Shown here piece after piece: positions 1 to 8,054 of a DNA stretch of 40,921 nt. The position numbers and the translations under genes were made by a program. The stretch lies in assembly GCA_051859045.1 (NCBI GenBank), contig JBHYGK010000021.1, positions 1-40,921 on the forward strand, in the 5' to 3' direction. Within the stretch, counting starts at the first letter, position 1. Every line of letters begins with the position of its first letter. Origin of the DNA: JBHYGK01 sp051859045. Its GTDB lineage: Bacteria; Pseudomonadota; Gammaproteobacteria; Xanthomonadales; Xanthomonadaceae. Under the pieces are notes generated by a model. That model saw only the letters and a list, made by a program, of their open reading frames with translations, made no database searches and had not been told where the DNA came from.

Positions 1-1831
1 CGCGCGCGGCTTCCACCGCCGCGTTCAGCGCCAGGATGTTGGTCTGGAACGCGATGCCGTCGATCACCGAGATGATGTCGGCGATGCGCTTGGAGCTGGC
101 CTCGATCTCGCCCATGCGCAGCACCACCTGGCCCACCACCGCGCCGCCCTGGCCGGCCACCTCCGTGGCGCCGATGGCGAGCTGGTTGGCCTGGCGCGCC
201 GAGTCGGCGTTCTGCTTCACCGTCGAGGTCAGCTCCTCCATCGAGGCGGCGGTCTCCTCGAGGTTGGCGGCCTGCTGCTCGGTGCGCGCGCTGAGGTCCG
301 CGTTGCCCGACGCGATCTCGCCGGCCGAGGTGTTGATCGCCCCGGCCACCTGCTCGATCTGGCCCAGCACCGCGCCCAGCTGCTCGGCGGCGGCGTTGGC
401 GTCGTCGCGCATCTGCCCGAACACGCCGCGCAGGTCGGCGCTCGAGCGCACCGTCAGGTCGCCCGCGGCAAGCGCGGCGAGGATGTTCTGCACCTCGTGG
501 ATGCCCGTGGAGCTGGCCTCGAGCAGGCCGTTCACGCCGCGCGCGAGCTGCAGGAAGAAGCCCTGCTTGCCGGCCTCCGGGATGCGGCCCGCCAGGTCGC
601 CCTGCGCCGCGGCGCTGACGATGCGGCCCACTTCCTCCTCGACCGCCATCTCGAGGGTGCGGTCGACCCAGTCGATCATCGTGCCGATGCGCTCGCCGTC
701 GGCGTTGCGGATCGGCGCGAGGCTGAGCTGGTAGCTGCGGCCGCCCAGCGCCAGCGGGGCGCCGCGGACCTGGCTGAGGCCGTCGAGCGCGTCGGCGCGG
801 AAGGCCGGCACGTCGCCGAAGATCTCGAGCGTGTTGCCGATCACCGCGCCGGTGGCGAACTCCGGCAGCTCGGCCTGGATGAGCGCCTCGGAGGCCGAGA
901 GCAGGTCGGTCAGGGCGTGGTTGGCGTAGATGACCTGGTGGTTGGTATCGGCGATCAGCACGCCGGTGGAGGCGGAATCGAGCGCGTTGCGGATGCGCAG
1001 GTTGGCCTCGGCGACCATCCGGTCGGCTTCGATGCGCTCGCGCAGGTCGCGCTGCATGGTGCGCAGCGCGCCCATCAGCTCGCCGATCTCGTCGTTGCTG
1101 CGCACCTCGATGCGGCCGTCGAGGCGGCCGTTGGCGACCTCGTTGGCCACCTTGACCGCGCCCTTGAGGCCGCGGCTGATCATCCGCGCCACCACCAGCG
1201 CCAGCAGGATGCCGACCGCCGCGCAGACCAGCACCGCGGTCACCACCGCGCCGACCGATGCGGCGTAGGCGGTGGAGGCGCCCTCGCGGGCCTCCGCCGC
1301 GCCGGCGTCGGCGTAGTCCACCCAGGCGCCGAGCGCCTCGCTGGTGGCGGTGTACAGGGCGGTGTTGTCGCCGAGGAACATGTCGATGGCGTCGTCCTCG
1401 AAGCCCATCCCGGCCACTTCGAAGATCTCGTCGGTGGAGGCCGTGAAGGCGGTCCAGTTCTCCTCGAGCGCGACCAGGCGCGCGGCCTCGTCTTCGCTGG
1501 CGGCGTTGTCCTTCGCGGCGGCCAGGGCGGTGGAGAAGGCCTCGCTGAGCTCGGCGGTGCGGCGGGTGGCGTCCTCCTTGACCTGGTCGCTGGCGCGCAT
1601 CAGGCGGCGGAAGCCCTGCTGGCGGTAGTCCGAGGCCAGCGAGCGCATTTCATTGGCGGTCTGGACGTTCGACAGCCAGCGGTTGGAGAGCTCGCCGCTG
1701 GCGTCGTTGAGCGCGGACAGGCCGCGCCAGGCGAACAGGCCGAGGATGACGGTCAGCACCACCACGCTGCCGAAGGCGAGCAGCAGCTTCCTGCCGATGT
1801 TGAGATTGCGCAGCCAGTCCATGTGAGGCAT
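1..1831 (-). CDS. Methyl-accepting chemotaxis protein, PAS/HAMP type (partial, 3' end outside window)
   Basis: Transmembrane chemoreceptor that would signal to CheA/CheW. The frame is open to the left edge. An N-terminal membrane helix (VVVLTVILGLFAWRGL) is followed by a periplasmic helical sensor region of about 150 residues and a second helix (VVTAVLVCAAVGILLALVVA). Next come a HAMP-like linker, a PAS-like segment (GVLIADTNHQVIYANHAL), further HAMP-like helices (AALAAGDLTVRSSADLRGVF) and the signalling coiled coil. The sequence stops just inside the conserved hairpin tip (IAFQTNILALNAAVEAAR), so roughly the last 100-150 residues are missing. Two in-frame starts exist, 1831 (MPHMDWLRN) and 1822 (MDWLRN); neither has a strong ribosome binding site, and 1822 gives the more typical N-terminus. 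The ligand is not predictable. Family assignment is firm. Confidence 0.93.
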   Translation of the reverse strand, partial: MPHMDWLRNLNIGRKLLLAFGSVVVLTVILGLFAWRGLSALNDASGELSNRWLSNVQTANEMRSLASDYRQQGFRRLMRASDQVKEDATRRTAELSEAFSTALAAAKDNAASEDEAARLVALEENWTAFTASTDEIFEVAGMGFEDDAIDMFLGDNTALYTATSEALGAWVDYADAGAAEAREGASTAYAASVGAVVTAVLVCAAVGILLALVVARMISRGLKGAVKVANEVANGRLDGRIEVRSNDEIGELMGALRTMQRDLRERIEADRMVAEANLRIRNALDSASTGVLIADTNHQVIYANHALTDLLSASEALIQAELPEFATGAVIGNTLEIFGDVPAFRADALDGLSQVRGAPLALGGRSYQLSLAPIRNADGERIGTMIDWVDRTLEMAVEEEVGRIVSAAAQGDLAGRIPEAGKQGFFLQLARGVNGLLEASSTGIHEVQNILAALAAGDLTVRSSADLRGVFGQMRDDANAAAEQLGAVLGQIEQVAGAINTSAGEIASGNADLSARTEQQAANLEETAASMEELTSTVKQNADSARQANQLAIGATEVAGQGGAVVGQVVLRMGEIEASSKRIADIISVIDGIAFQTNILALNAAVEAAR

Positions 1832-1894
1832 CCCGGGTGAAAGGTGAAGGGCGGGGCGGTGCCGGGCCCTGCGGGCGCGGCGCTGGGGGAGGGA

Positions 1895-2272
1895 TCAGCC
1901 CACCCGCATCTGGCGCGGGTTGTTCACCACGATCTCGGGACGGCCGTTGGCGTTGCGGATCTCGCCTTCGGCGCAGACGGTCATGCCGGTGAGCTCTTCC
2001 GGCGGGGTGGTCCACTTGCTGCGGTCGCGACCCCAGATGCGGATCGAGAACACGTGGCGGGGGAACTCGCCGCCCATGTACATGAAGGTGGGCTGGCCCT
2101 CGGAGTTCTCGGCGTAGCGCGCGCCGACGACGGTGCCGCAGACGTTGGCCTCGCGGCCGATGAACTCGGCGGCACCCTCCGCGGGGATCTGGCCGCGGAC
2201 GGCCTGGGCGGAGGCGAGGGCCGGCAGCGCCAGGGCGGCGGTGATCAGGGCGTAGGCGAGGGAACGGACCAT
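1895..2272 (-). CDS. Secreted OB-fold-like hypothetical protein
   Basis: A 125-residue protein with a clear Sec signal peptide (MVRSLAYALITAALALPALASAQA). The mature part of about 100 residues has the pattern of small bacterial OB-fold proteins: VCGTVVGARY, QPTFMYMGG, a hydrophobic strand FSIRIWGRDR, then MTVCAEGEIRNANGRPEIVV. Two cysteines (NVCGT and TVCAEG) could form a disulfide in the periplasm. The ATG at 2272 is chosen over a GTG at 2281 because GGAG lies 8 bases before it. It lies downstream of comF in the same direction (105-base gap) and upstream of the chemoreceptor. The role is unknown; a nucleic-acid or oligosaccharide binding OB fold is a pattern-based guess. Confidence 0.72.
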   Translation of the reverse strand: MVRSLAYALITAALALPALASAQAVRGQIPAEGAAEFIGREANVCGTVVGARYAENSEGQPTFMYMGGEFPRHVFSIRIWGRDRSKWTTPPEELTGMTVCAEGEIRNANGRPEIVVNNPRQMRVG

Positions 2273-2377
2273 GGGGGGCACTCCGGAACGTTGGATTGAC
2301 GCGGTGGATTGGGGGCAGCCCGACGGCGCGCGGGGCGCGCTGGGGGTTCTGGCCTATCGGCGCTGCTGGAGACATCT

Positions 2378-3106
2378 TTAGGGCCCCGGCGCAGGCGTCC
2401 GCGCGACTGCCCACGCCGTCACGGTTTCGCATCCCGCGGCGCGCAGGGCCGCCGCCGCGGCCGCGAGGCTGGCGCCGGTGCTCATGACGTCGTCGAGCAC
2501 GATCACCCGCGGCGGCGGCGGGCCGGTGACGGCGAACGCTCCGGCCAGGTTGGCCCGACGGGCGGTGGCGCCCAGCCCGGTCTGGGCGTCGGTGGCGCGG
2601 ATCCGGCGCAGCAGGCCCGGCCGCAGCGCGCGGTCCGAGGCGCGGGCCAGCGCCGCGGCCAGCAGGCGCGCCTGGTCGTGGCCGCGCCGGCGCAGGCGGG
2701 CGGGGTGCAGGGGCACCGGCACCAGCACGGCATCGTCGGCGGCGCCGGGATCGGCCTCGAGCAGCGGGCCGGCGAGCAGCGCGAGCGTGCGCAGCGCGGC
2801 GATGTCGTCGTGGAACTTCAGCGCGGGCAGCAGGCGGTCGAGCGGCGGCCGGTAGAGCAGCGGCGCGCGGGCCGCCGCGAACGGCCACGGCGCGTCGCGC
2901 GCGCAGGCCGCGCAGGCGAGCGCGCCACCGGGCAGCGCGCAGCGCGGGCAGGGCGCGTGGTTGAAGGGCAGCGCGCGCAGGCAGGCCGCGCACAGGCCCG
3001 GGCCGTCGCCGGCGCAGGGCTCGGCGCAGGCCAGGCAGTGCGCGCCGAGCGCGCGGCGCAGTCCATCGAGCACGGCGCGCAGGGCATCGGGGCGCAGGGG
3101 CATCAT
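2378..3106 (-). CDS. comF: ComF family phosphoribosyltransferase-like protein
   Basis: ComF-type protein of about 242 residues linked to DNA uptake or processing in naturally competent bacteria. The N-terminal third carries the usual zinc-ribbon cysteines in CxxC-like pairs (HCLACAEPC, LCAACL, CPRCALP, CAACAR). The C-terminal part is a type I phosphoribosyltransferase fold with VPVPLHPARLRRRGHDQA and the PRPP loop VIVLDDVMSTGAS. Adjacent ATGs at 3106 and 3103 are the likely start, since the upstream extension to 3151 has no family features. It diverges from the zinc-finger gene at 3385; a comF-bioB neighbourhood is common in Xanthomonadaceae. The family is certain; the physiological role is inferred. 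Confidence 0.9.
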   Translation of the reverse strand: MMPLRPDALRAVLDGLRRALGAHCLACAEPCAGDGPGLCAACLRALPFNHAPCPRCALPGGALACAACARDAPWPFAAARAPLLYRPPLDRLLPALKFHDDIAALRTLALLAGPLLEADPGAADDAVLVPVPLHPARLRRRGHDQARLLAAALARASDRALRPGLLRRIRATDAQTGLGATARRANLAGAFAVTGPPPPRVIVLDDVMSTGASLAAAAAALRAAGCETVTAWAVARTPAPGP

Positions 3107-3200
3107 CGGCGGGCCTCGCGATCGGGCGGAGACGGAAGCGCCGATGAACATGCCGCGCGAAGACGCGTGCGCGCCGTCGTCTTATCGCGCATGCGTGGGG

Positions 3201-3206
3201 TAGACT
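3201..3206 (+). promoter_or_regulatory. Putative -10 element (TAGACT) upstream of the DksA-like gene
   Basis: TAGACT is preceded by a G run (GTGGGG) and matches the -10 hexamers ahead of bioB, bioF and the regB-like gene in this window. No convincing -35 is visible 16-18 bases upstream. If used, the leader to the ATG at 3385 would be about 170 bases. Confidence 0.4.
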
Positions 3207-3384
3207 GCGCCCCGTCCACGAACCGGCACATCGGCGCGCACGCCCCTCGGGCCACGCCGGCGGGCCGGTTCGTCGCCCTCTTCCCCCCCACCCGTCGCGG
3301 CGCCGCGTGCGCCACGCCCCGATCCGGACGCCCCTCGACCCTGCGCCTCGCGCGCGGGACGGCGGAGCCACCGCGCAAGGTTCC

Positions 3385-3765
3385 ATGGACACCGACTTCC
3401 TCGCAGCACTCGGCGCGCGCCTGCGCCACCTCAAGGCCGACACCGAGTCAGCCCTCGCCAGCCTCGACGAGCAAGGCCGCGCGGTCGAGATCGACCAGTC
3501 GGCCCAGGGCCGCCTCGGCCGCATCGACGCGATCGGCGCCCAGCAGATGGCCAACGCCAACCGCGCCCACCTGGCCCGCGAGCTCTCGCGCATCGACGCG
3601 GCGCTGGTGCGCCACGCCAAGGGCACCTACGGCCGCTGCTGCCGCTGCCCGGAGCTGATCGACGCCGCGCGCCTGCGCGTCGATCCGGCCGCGCCGCTGT
3701 GCCTGGACTGCGTCGAGGAGATGGCCGACGACGCCAAGCGCCGCGCGGCCGCCGTCGACGACTGA
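3385..3765 (+). CDS. TraR/DksA family zinc-finger protein
   Basis: A 126-residue short relative of the RNA polymerase secondary-channel factor DksA. The N-terminal half is predicted helical coiled coil (LAALGARLRHLKADTESALASL and following). The C-terminal zinc finger is YGRCCRCPELID...LCLDCVEEM, a CxxC/CxxC arrangement with the middle spacing usual for the family. It is shorter than the roughly 150 residues of housekeeping DksA and its coiled-coil tip lacks a clear DxxDxA acidic motif, so an accessory paralogue is more likely than DksA itself. The ATG at 3385 is preferred; the upstream in-frame stretch from 3307 is Pro/Arg-rich and looks like leader. It lies directly upstream of bioB but with separate promoter signals. 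Confidence 0.85.
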   Translation: MDTDFLAALGARLRHLKADTESALASLDEQGRAVEIDQSAQGRLGRIDAIGAQQMANANRAHLARELSRIDAALVRHAKGTYGRCCRCPELIDAARLRVDPAAPLCLDCVEEMADDAKRRAAAVDD

Positions 3766-3786
3766 CCCCCGGCCGGGGCGTGGGCG

Positions 3787-3801
3787 GACGCGTTCCGCGT
3801 C
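3787..3801 (+). repeat. Inverted repeat between the dksA-like gene and bioB
   Basis: GACGCG-TTC-CGCGTC, a perfect 6-base inverted repeat with a 3-base centre, shortly after another palindrome (CCCCGGCCGGGG, 3767-3778). Together they may end the dksA-like transcript; the first lies about 24 bases upstream of the bioB -35 and could also be an operator. There is no T-tract. Confidence 0.35.
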
Positions 3802-3824
3802 AACCTCCCTACGCCTGCGTGCGG

Positions 3825-3852
3825 TTGACAGCCCCCGGGGCCGGCCTAGACT
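3825..3852 (+). promoter_or_regulatory. Probable sigma-70 promoter of bioB
   Basis: A consensus -35 TTGACA (3825-3830) is followed after 16 bases by TAGACT (3847-3852). A start of transcription near 3859 would give a leader of about 24 bases to the bioB ATG. This is the best housekeeping promoter seen in the window. Confidence 0.65.
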
Positions 3853-3882
3853 GCCGGCTCCCCGAGCCCCGCTGGACGCCGC

Positions 3883-4920
3883 ATGCCCACCACGCCCCGC
3901 CACGACTGGACCCGCGCCGAGGTCGAGGCCCTGTTCGACCTGCCCTTCCCGGTGCTGATGCAGCGCGCGGGCGAGGTGCACCGCGCGGCGTTCGATCCCT
4001 GCGAGGTCCAGGTCAGCACGCTGCTGTCGGTGAAGACCGGCGGCTGCCCCGAGGACTGCGCCTACTGCCCGCAGGCCGCGCGCTACGACACCGGCCTGAA
4101 GGCGCACAAGCTCATGAGCGTGGAGGCCGTGCTCGAGCAGGCCCGCGCCGCCAAGGCCGCCGGCGCCAGCCGCTTCTGCATGGGCGCCGCGTGGCGCTCG
4201 CCGAAGGACCGCGACGTCGAGGCCGTGGCCGAGATGGTCAAGGGCGTGAAGGCGCTGGGCCTCGAGGCCTGCGCCACGCTGGGCATGCTCAAGCCCGAGC
4301 AGGCGCGCACGCTGAAGGGCGCGGGCCTGGACTACTACAACCACAACCTCGACACCGCGCCGGAGTTCTACGGCGAGGTGATCAAGACGCGCGAGTACCA
4401 GGACCGCCTGGACACGCTCGAGGCCGTCCGCGAGGCCGGCATGAAGACCTGCTGCGGCGGCATCGTGGGCATGGGCGAGAGCCGCGCCCAGCGCGCCGGC
4501 CTGCTGCACACCCTGGCCACGCTGCCCGAGCATCCGCAGTCGGTGCCGATCAACCGCCTGGTGCAGGTCGAGGGCACGCCGCTGGCGGGCACCGCGCTGC
4601 TGGACGGCTTCGAGTTCGTGCGCACGATCGCGGTCGCCCGCCTGCTGATGCCGCGCTCGATGGTGCGCCTGTCGGCCGGACGCCAGGAGATGAGCGACGA
4701 GCTGCAGGCGCTGTGCTTCCTCGCCGGCGCCAACTCCATCTTCTATGGCGAGAAGCTGCTCACCACCGCCAACCCCGACGTCGAGCGCGACCGCGCGCTG
4801 TTCGACCGCCTCGGCCTGCGCCCGATGCAGGTCATCGAGGAGCCGGGCACCGTGCATGCCGACGTCATGGCCCCGGCCGAGGCCGGCTGCGGCGCCGGCG
4901 GCTGCGCCGACGCGGCCTGA
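3883..4920 (+). CDS. bioB: Biotin synthase
   Basis: Radical SAM enzyme that inserts sulfur into dethiobiotin, the last step of biotin synthesis. The 345-residue length is normal. The [4Fe-4S]/SAM motif CPEDCAYC supplies Cys55, Cys59 and Cys62. Further conserved segments include GASRFCMGAAWR, LDYYNHNLDT, and the region MKTCCGGIVGMGE that provides a cysteine of the auxiliary cluster. The C-terminal tail GCGAGGCADAA is Cys/Gly-rich, as in several proteobacterial BioB proteins. It is transcribed from its own promoter and precedes bioF by 124 bases in the same direction. No bioA or bioD is in the window, so the pathway is split in this genome. Confidence 0.97.
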   Translation: MPTTPRHDWTRAEVEALFDLPFPVLMQRAGEVHRAAFDPCEVQVSTLLSVKTGGCPEDCAYCPQAARYDTGLKAHKLMSVEAVLEQARAAKAAGASRFCMGAAWRSPKDRDVEAVAEMVKGVKALGLEACATLGMLKPEQARTLKGAGLDYYNHNLDTAPEFYGEVIKTREYQDRLDTLEAVREAGMKTCCGGIVGMGESRAQRAGLLHTLATLPEHPQSVPINRLVQVEGTPLAGTALLDGFEFVRTIAVARLLMPRSMVRLSAGRQEMSDELQALCFLAGANSIFYGEKLLTTANPDVERDRALFDRLGLRPMQVIEEPGTVHADVMAPAEAGCGAGGCADAA

Positions 4921-4969
4921 GGCCGGCGCGGGCCGACGCGGGACCGTCTCGGCCGGGCCTGCGCCACGT

Positions 4970-4987
4970 CCCGAGCCCCGGCTCGGG
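4970..4987 (+). repeat. Inverted repeat just upstream of the bioF -10
   Basis: CCCGAGCC-CC-GGCTCGGG is a perfect 8-base inverted repeat with a 2-base centre. It ends 10 bases before TAGACT (4998-5003), so it covers the place where a -35 would be. It could be a repressor site for the bioFHC cluster or the remains of a bioB terminator. Confidence 0.45.
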
Positions 4988-4997
4988 GCGGGGCGGG

Positions 4998-5003
4998 TAG
5001 ACT
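4998..5003 (+). promoter_or_regulatory. Putative -10 element of the bioF-bioH-bioC cluster
   Basis: GGGTAGACTCCCGG contains TAGACT about 42 bases before the bioF ATG. No good -35 is present; the -35 region is occupied by the inverted repeat 4970-4987. Confidence 0.42.
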
Positions 5004-5044
5004 CCCGGTCCCCCCGCTTCGCCCCGCCCCCGAGGGACCGACGC

Positions 5045-6334
5045 ATGCGCCCCACGCTCCACCAACGCGCCCTCGCCGCCGCCGCCCAGCGCGCGGCGGC
5101 CGACGGCGTCCGCGTCCGCCGCACCGTGGAGGCGCGCGACGGCGTCCGCGCGGTCGTGGACGGCCAGGTGCTGATGGACTTCTGCTCCAACGACTACCTC
5201 GGCCTGGGCCAGCACATCGAGGTGATCGCGGCGCTGCAGGAGGCCGCGGCCATCCACGGCGTCGGCGCCACCGGCTCGCACGTGGTCAGCGGCCACCACG
5301 CGCTGCACCGCGAGCTCGAGGACGAGCTCGCCGCGTGGTCGGGCTACCCGCGCGCGCTGCTGTTCGGCAGCGGCTACCTCGCCAACCTCGCGGTGATCCA
5401 GGGCTTCCTGGGCGAGGGCGACGCCTGCGTGCAGGACAAGCTCAACCACGCCTGCCTGATCGACGGCGCGCGCCTGGCCGGCGCCGACCTGCGCCGCTAT
5501 CCACACGCCGATGCCGACGCCGCGCTGCGCCAGCTGCAGGCGCGCCCCGCGGGCGCGGCCATGCTGGCCACCGATGGCGTGTTCAGCATGGACGGCGACC
5601 TCGCCCCGCTGCGCCAGCTGGCGCTGGTGGCGCTCAGCCAGCACGCCACGCTGTACGTCGACGACGCCCACGGCGCCGGCGTGCTGGGGCCGTTCGGCCG
5701 CGGCAGCGCCGCGCACCTGGGCCTCGGCCCGCGCGAGGTGCCGCTGCAGCTGGTCACCTTCGGCAAGGCCTTCGGCGGCTACGGCGCCGCGGTGCTGGGC
5801 AGCGCCGCGCTGATCGAGCACCTGGCCCAGGCCGCGCGGCCCGCGCTGTTCACCACCGCGCTGCCGCCGGCCCAGGCCGCGGCCACGCTGGCCGCGCTGC
5901 GGCTGGTGCAGCGCGAGGGCTGGCGGCGCGCCAAGCTGCACGGGCTGATCGCGCGCTTCCGCCGCGGCGCCCGCCAGCTGGGCCTGCCCCTGCTCGAGAG
6001 CGACACCCCGATCCAGCCGCTGCTGCTGGGCGGCAACGCGCGCGCGCTGGCGCTGGCCGACGCGCTGCGCGAGCAGGGCCTGTGGCTCACCGCGATCCGC
6101 CCGCCGACCGTGCCCGAGGGGCGCGCGCGGCTGCGCATCACGCTGTCGGCCGCGCACGCCGAGGTGGACGTCGACCGCCTGCTCGACGCGCTGGCCGACG
6201 GGCTGCGCCTGGTGGATGCCGCGCTGCCGGCCGAGGCCGCGCCGGTCGCGCCGGCCGCCGCGGCCCCGGGCGAGGTCGCCGTCGCGGACGCCCCGCCCGC
6301 CGACGCCCCGCCCGTGGCGGCCGCCACCGCATGA
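5045..6334 (+). CDS. bioF: 8-amino-7-oxononanoate synthase
   Basis: PLP enzyme condensing pimeloyl-ACP with L-alanine, the first ring-forming step of biotin synthesis. The 429-residue protein has the alpha-oxoamine synthase landmarks: DFCSNDYLGLG, GATGSHVVSGHH, DDAHGAGVLGP, and the PLP lysine in TFGKAFGGYG (Lys241). The ATG at 5045 starts the usual MRPTLHQRALAAAAQ N-terminus; the frame is open for 300 bases upstream but that part has no family similarity. The last 40 or so residues are an Ala/Pro-rich tail beyond the normal end of BioF (about 385-400 residues), probably disordered. The stop overlaps the bioH start (ATGA). Confidence 0.96.
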   Translation: MRPTLHQRALAAAAQRAAADGVRVRRTVEARDGVRAVVDGQVLMDFCSNDYLGLGQHIEVIAALQEAAAIHGVGATGSHVVSGHHALHRELEDELAAWSGYPRALLFGSGYLANLAVIQGFLGEGDACVQDKLNHACLIDGARLAGADLRRYPHADADAALRQLQARPAGAAMLATDGVFSMDGDLAPLRQLALVALSQHATLYVDDAHGAGVLGPFGRGSAAHLGLGPREVPLQLVTFGKAFGGYGAAVLGSAALIEHLAQAARPALFTTALPPAQAAATLAALRLVQREGWRRAKLHGLIARFRRGARQLGLPLLESDTPIQPLLLGGNARALALADALREQGLWLTAIRPPTVPEGRARLRITLSAAHAEVDVDRLLDALADGLRLVDAALPAEAAPVAPAAAAPGEVAVADAPPADAPPVAAATA

Positions 6335-7116
6335 GCGCCTCCGCCTCCCTCGTCGCCGCGATCCGCGGCGCCGGGCCGCCGCTGGTGCTGGTGCACGGCT
6401 GGGCCATGCACGCCGGGATCTTCGGGCCGCTGGCCGAGCGCCTGGCCGCGCGCTTCACCGTCCACCTCGTCGACCTGCCCGGCCACGGCGCCAGCCGCGA
6501 TGCCGGCGCGCTCGCCCTCGATCCGGTGATCGACCGCCTGTTCGACGAGCTGCCGCCCGCGCCGTGGGTGGGCTGGTCGCTGGGCGGGCTGGTCGCGCTG
6601 CGCGGCGCGCTGCGCGATCCCGCGCGCGTCACCGGCCTGGGCATGCTGTGCGCCTCGCCGCGCTTCACCGCCGGGCCCGACTGGCCGCACGGCGTCGAGC
6701 CCGCGGTGTTCCATGCCTTCGGCGCGGCGCTGGCCGGCGACTGGCGCGGCACGCTCGACCGCTTCCTCGCGCTCGAGGCCCAGGGCAGCGACCACCTGCG
6801 CGATGAACTCCGCACGCTGCGCGAGACCGCCTTCTCGGCCGGCGAGCCGCGCCCCGAGGCGCTGGCCGCCGGCCTGCACCTGCTCGAGACCACCGACCTG
6901 CGCGCCGGCCTGCCCGGCCTGCGCGTGCCCAGCACCTGGGTGGCCGGCCGCCGCGACCGCCTCGTGGACCCGCGCGCCATGCAGGCCGCGGCCGAGGCCT
7001 GCGGCGGCCGCTTCCACCGCGTCGAGGGCGCGGGCCACGCGCCGTTCCTCAGCCACGCCGACCAGGTCGAACAGGCCCTGCTCGACCTCGCCGACGCCGC
7101 GGAGCGCGCCGCATGA
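6331..7116 (+). CDS. bioH: Pimeloyl-[ACP] methyl ester esterase
   Basis: Alpha/beta hydrolase that removes the methyl group from pimeloyl-ACP methyl ester, closing the BioC-BioH route to the pimeloyl moiety. The 261 residues contain the oxyanion motif LVHGWAMHAGIF, the nucleophile elbow GWSLGG (Ser83), Asp209 in RRDRLVD and His236 in GAGHAPF. The start ATG overlaps the bioF stop and its own stop overlaps the bioC start (both ATGA), so translation is probably coupled. Placement between bioF and bioC makes the assignment secure despite the broad superfamily. Confidence 0.94.
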   Translation: MSASASLVAAIRGAGPPLVLVHGWAMHAGIFGPLAERLAARFTVHLVDLPGHGASRDAGALALDPVIDRLFDELPPAPWVGWSLGGLVALRGALRDPARVTGLGMLCASPRFTAGPDWPHGVEPAVFHAFGAALAGDWRGTLDRFLALEAQGSDHLRDELRTLRETAFSAGEPRPEALAAGLHLLETTDLRAGLPGLRVPSTWVAGRRDRLVDPRAMQAAAEACGGRFHRVEGAGHAPFLSHADQVEQALLDLADAAERAA

Positions 7117-8054
7117 GCGCCGACGACGCGTCCACCCGCCCCGGCTTCGACCGCGCCGCCGTGCGCCGCCGCTTCGGCCGCGCCGCGCGCGGCTACGAGG
7201 CCGCCGCCGCGCTGCAGAAGGAGGTCGAGGCCCGGCTGCTGGAGTCGCTGGACTACCTCGACGACCGCCAGCCCCTGCGCATCCTCGACCTGGGCTGTGG
7301 CCCGGGCCGCGCCAGCGCCTACCTCAAGCAGCGCTTCCCGAAGGCCGAGGTGGTGGCGTTCGACGCCGCCATCGGCATGCTGAAGGAGGCCAAGAAGAAG
7401 GCCTCGTGGTGGCGCCCGTTCCGCCGCGTCTGCGGCGACGCGCGCGCCCTGCCCTTCGCCGAGGGCGCGTTCGACCTGGTGTTCTCCAGCCTGTGCCTGC
7501 AGTGGGTGGAGGACCTGCCCGCCGCGCTGGCCGAGGTGCGCCGGGTGCTGGCGCCGCGCGGGCTGTTCCTGATGAGCACCTTCGGCCCCGAGACCCTGCG
7601 CGAGCTGCGCGAGGCCTTCGCCGAGGCCGACGGCGAGGCCAGCCACGTCAGCGCGTTCGCGCACATCCAGCAGGTGGGCGATGCGTTCGTGCGCGCCGGC
7701 TTCCGCGACCCGGTGCTGGATCTCGACGGCTTCACGCTGCTGTACCCCGACGTGCCCGCGCTGATGCACGAGCTGCGCGCCATCGGCGCCACCCACGCCA
7801 CCGCCGACCGCCGCCGTACGCTCACCGGCAAGGCGCGCATGCAGGCCGCGTTCGCCGCCTACGAGCGCCTGCGCCGCGCGGACGGCCTGCCCAGCCACTG
7901 GGAGGTGATCTACGCCCAGGCCTGGGGCCCGGAGCCCGGCGCGCCGCGGCGTGGCGGCGGCGACGGCGAGATCGCGGCGGTGCCGCTGTCGGCGATCCCG
8001 ATCCGCCGGCGCACGCCGCCGGCGTCGCCGGGCGACGTCGGGGCGGGCGCATGA
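7113..8054 (+). CDS. bioC: Malonyl-[ACP] O-methyltransferase
   Basis: SAM-dependent methyltransferase that masks malonyl-ACP so that fatty acid synthesis can build the pimeloyl chain. The 313-residue protein starts with the BioC-type N-terminus (FDRAAVRRRFGRAARGYEAAA). Motif I is ILDLGCGPGRASAYL at about residues 57-71, followed by VVAFDAAIGML, a post-I acidic segment and FDLVFSSLCLQWVEDL. The C-terminus has a short polar extension rich in Gly, Ala and Pro. It overlaps bioH upstream and the transporter gene downstream by 4 bases each, completing a bioF-bioH-bioC translational chain. Confidence 0.95.
   Translation: MSADDASTRPGFDRAAVRRRFGRAARGYEAAAALQKEVEARLLESLDYLDDRQPLRILDLGCGPGRASAYLKQRFPKAEVVAFDAAIGMLKEAKKKASWWRPFRRVCGDARALPFAEGAFDLVFSSLCLQWVEDLPAALAEVRRVLAPRGLFLMSTFGPETLRELREAFAEADGEASHVSAFAHIQQVGDAFVRAGFRDPVLDLDGFTLLYPDVPALMHELRAIGATHATADRRRTLTGKARMQAAFAAYERLRRADGLPSHWEVIYAQAWGPEPGAPRRGGGDGEIAAVPLSAIPIRRRTPPASPGDVGAGA

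Noticed and set aside
497..1840. Long plus-strand open frame opposite the chemoreceptor
   Set aside because: It is the antisense shadow of a clear chemoreceptor; composition is Gly/Ala/Arg/Val/Asp/His-rich with no domain, as usual in GC-rich DNA.
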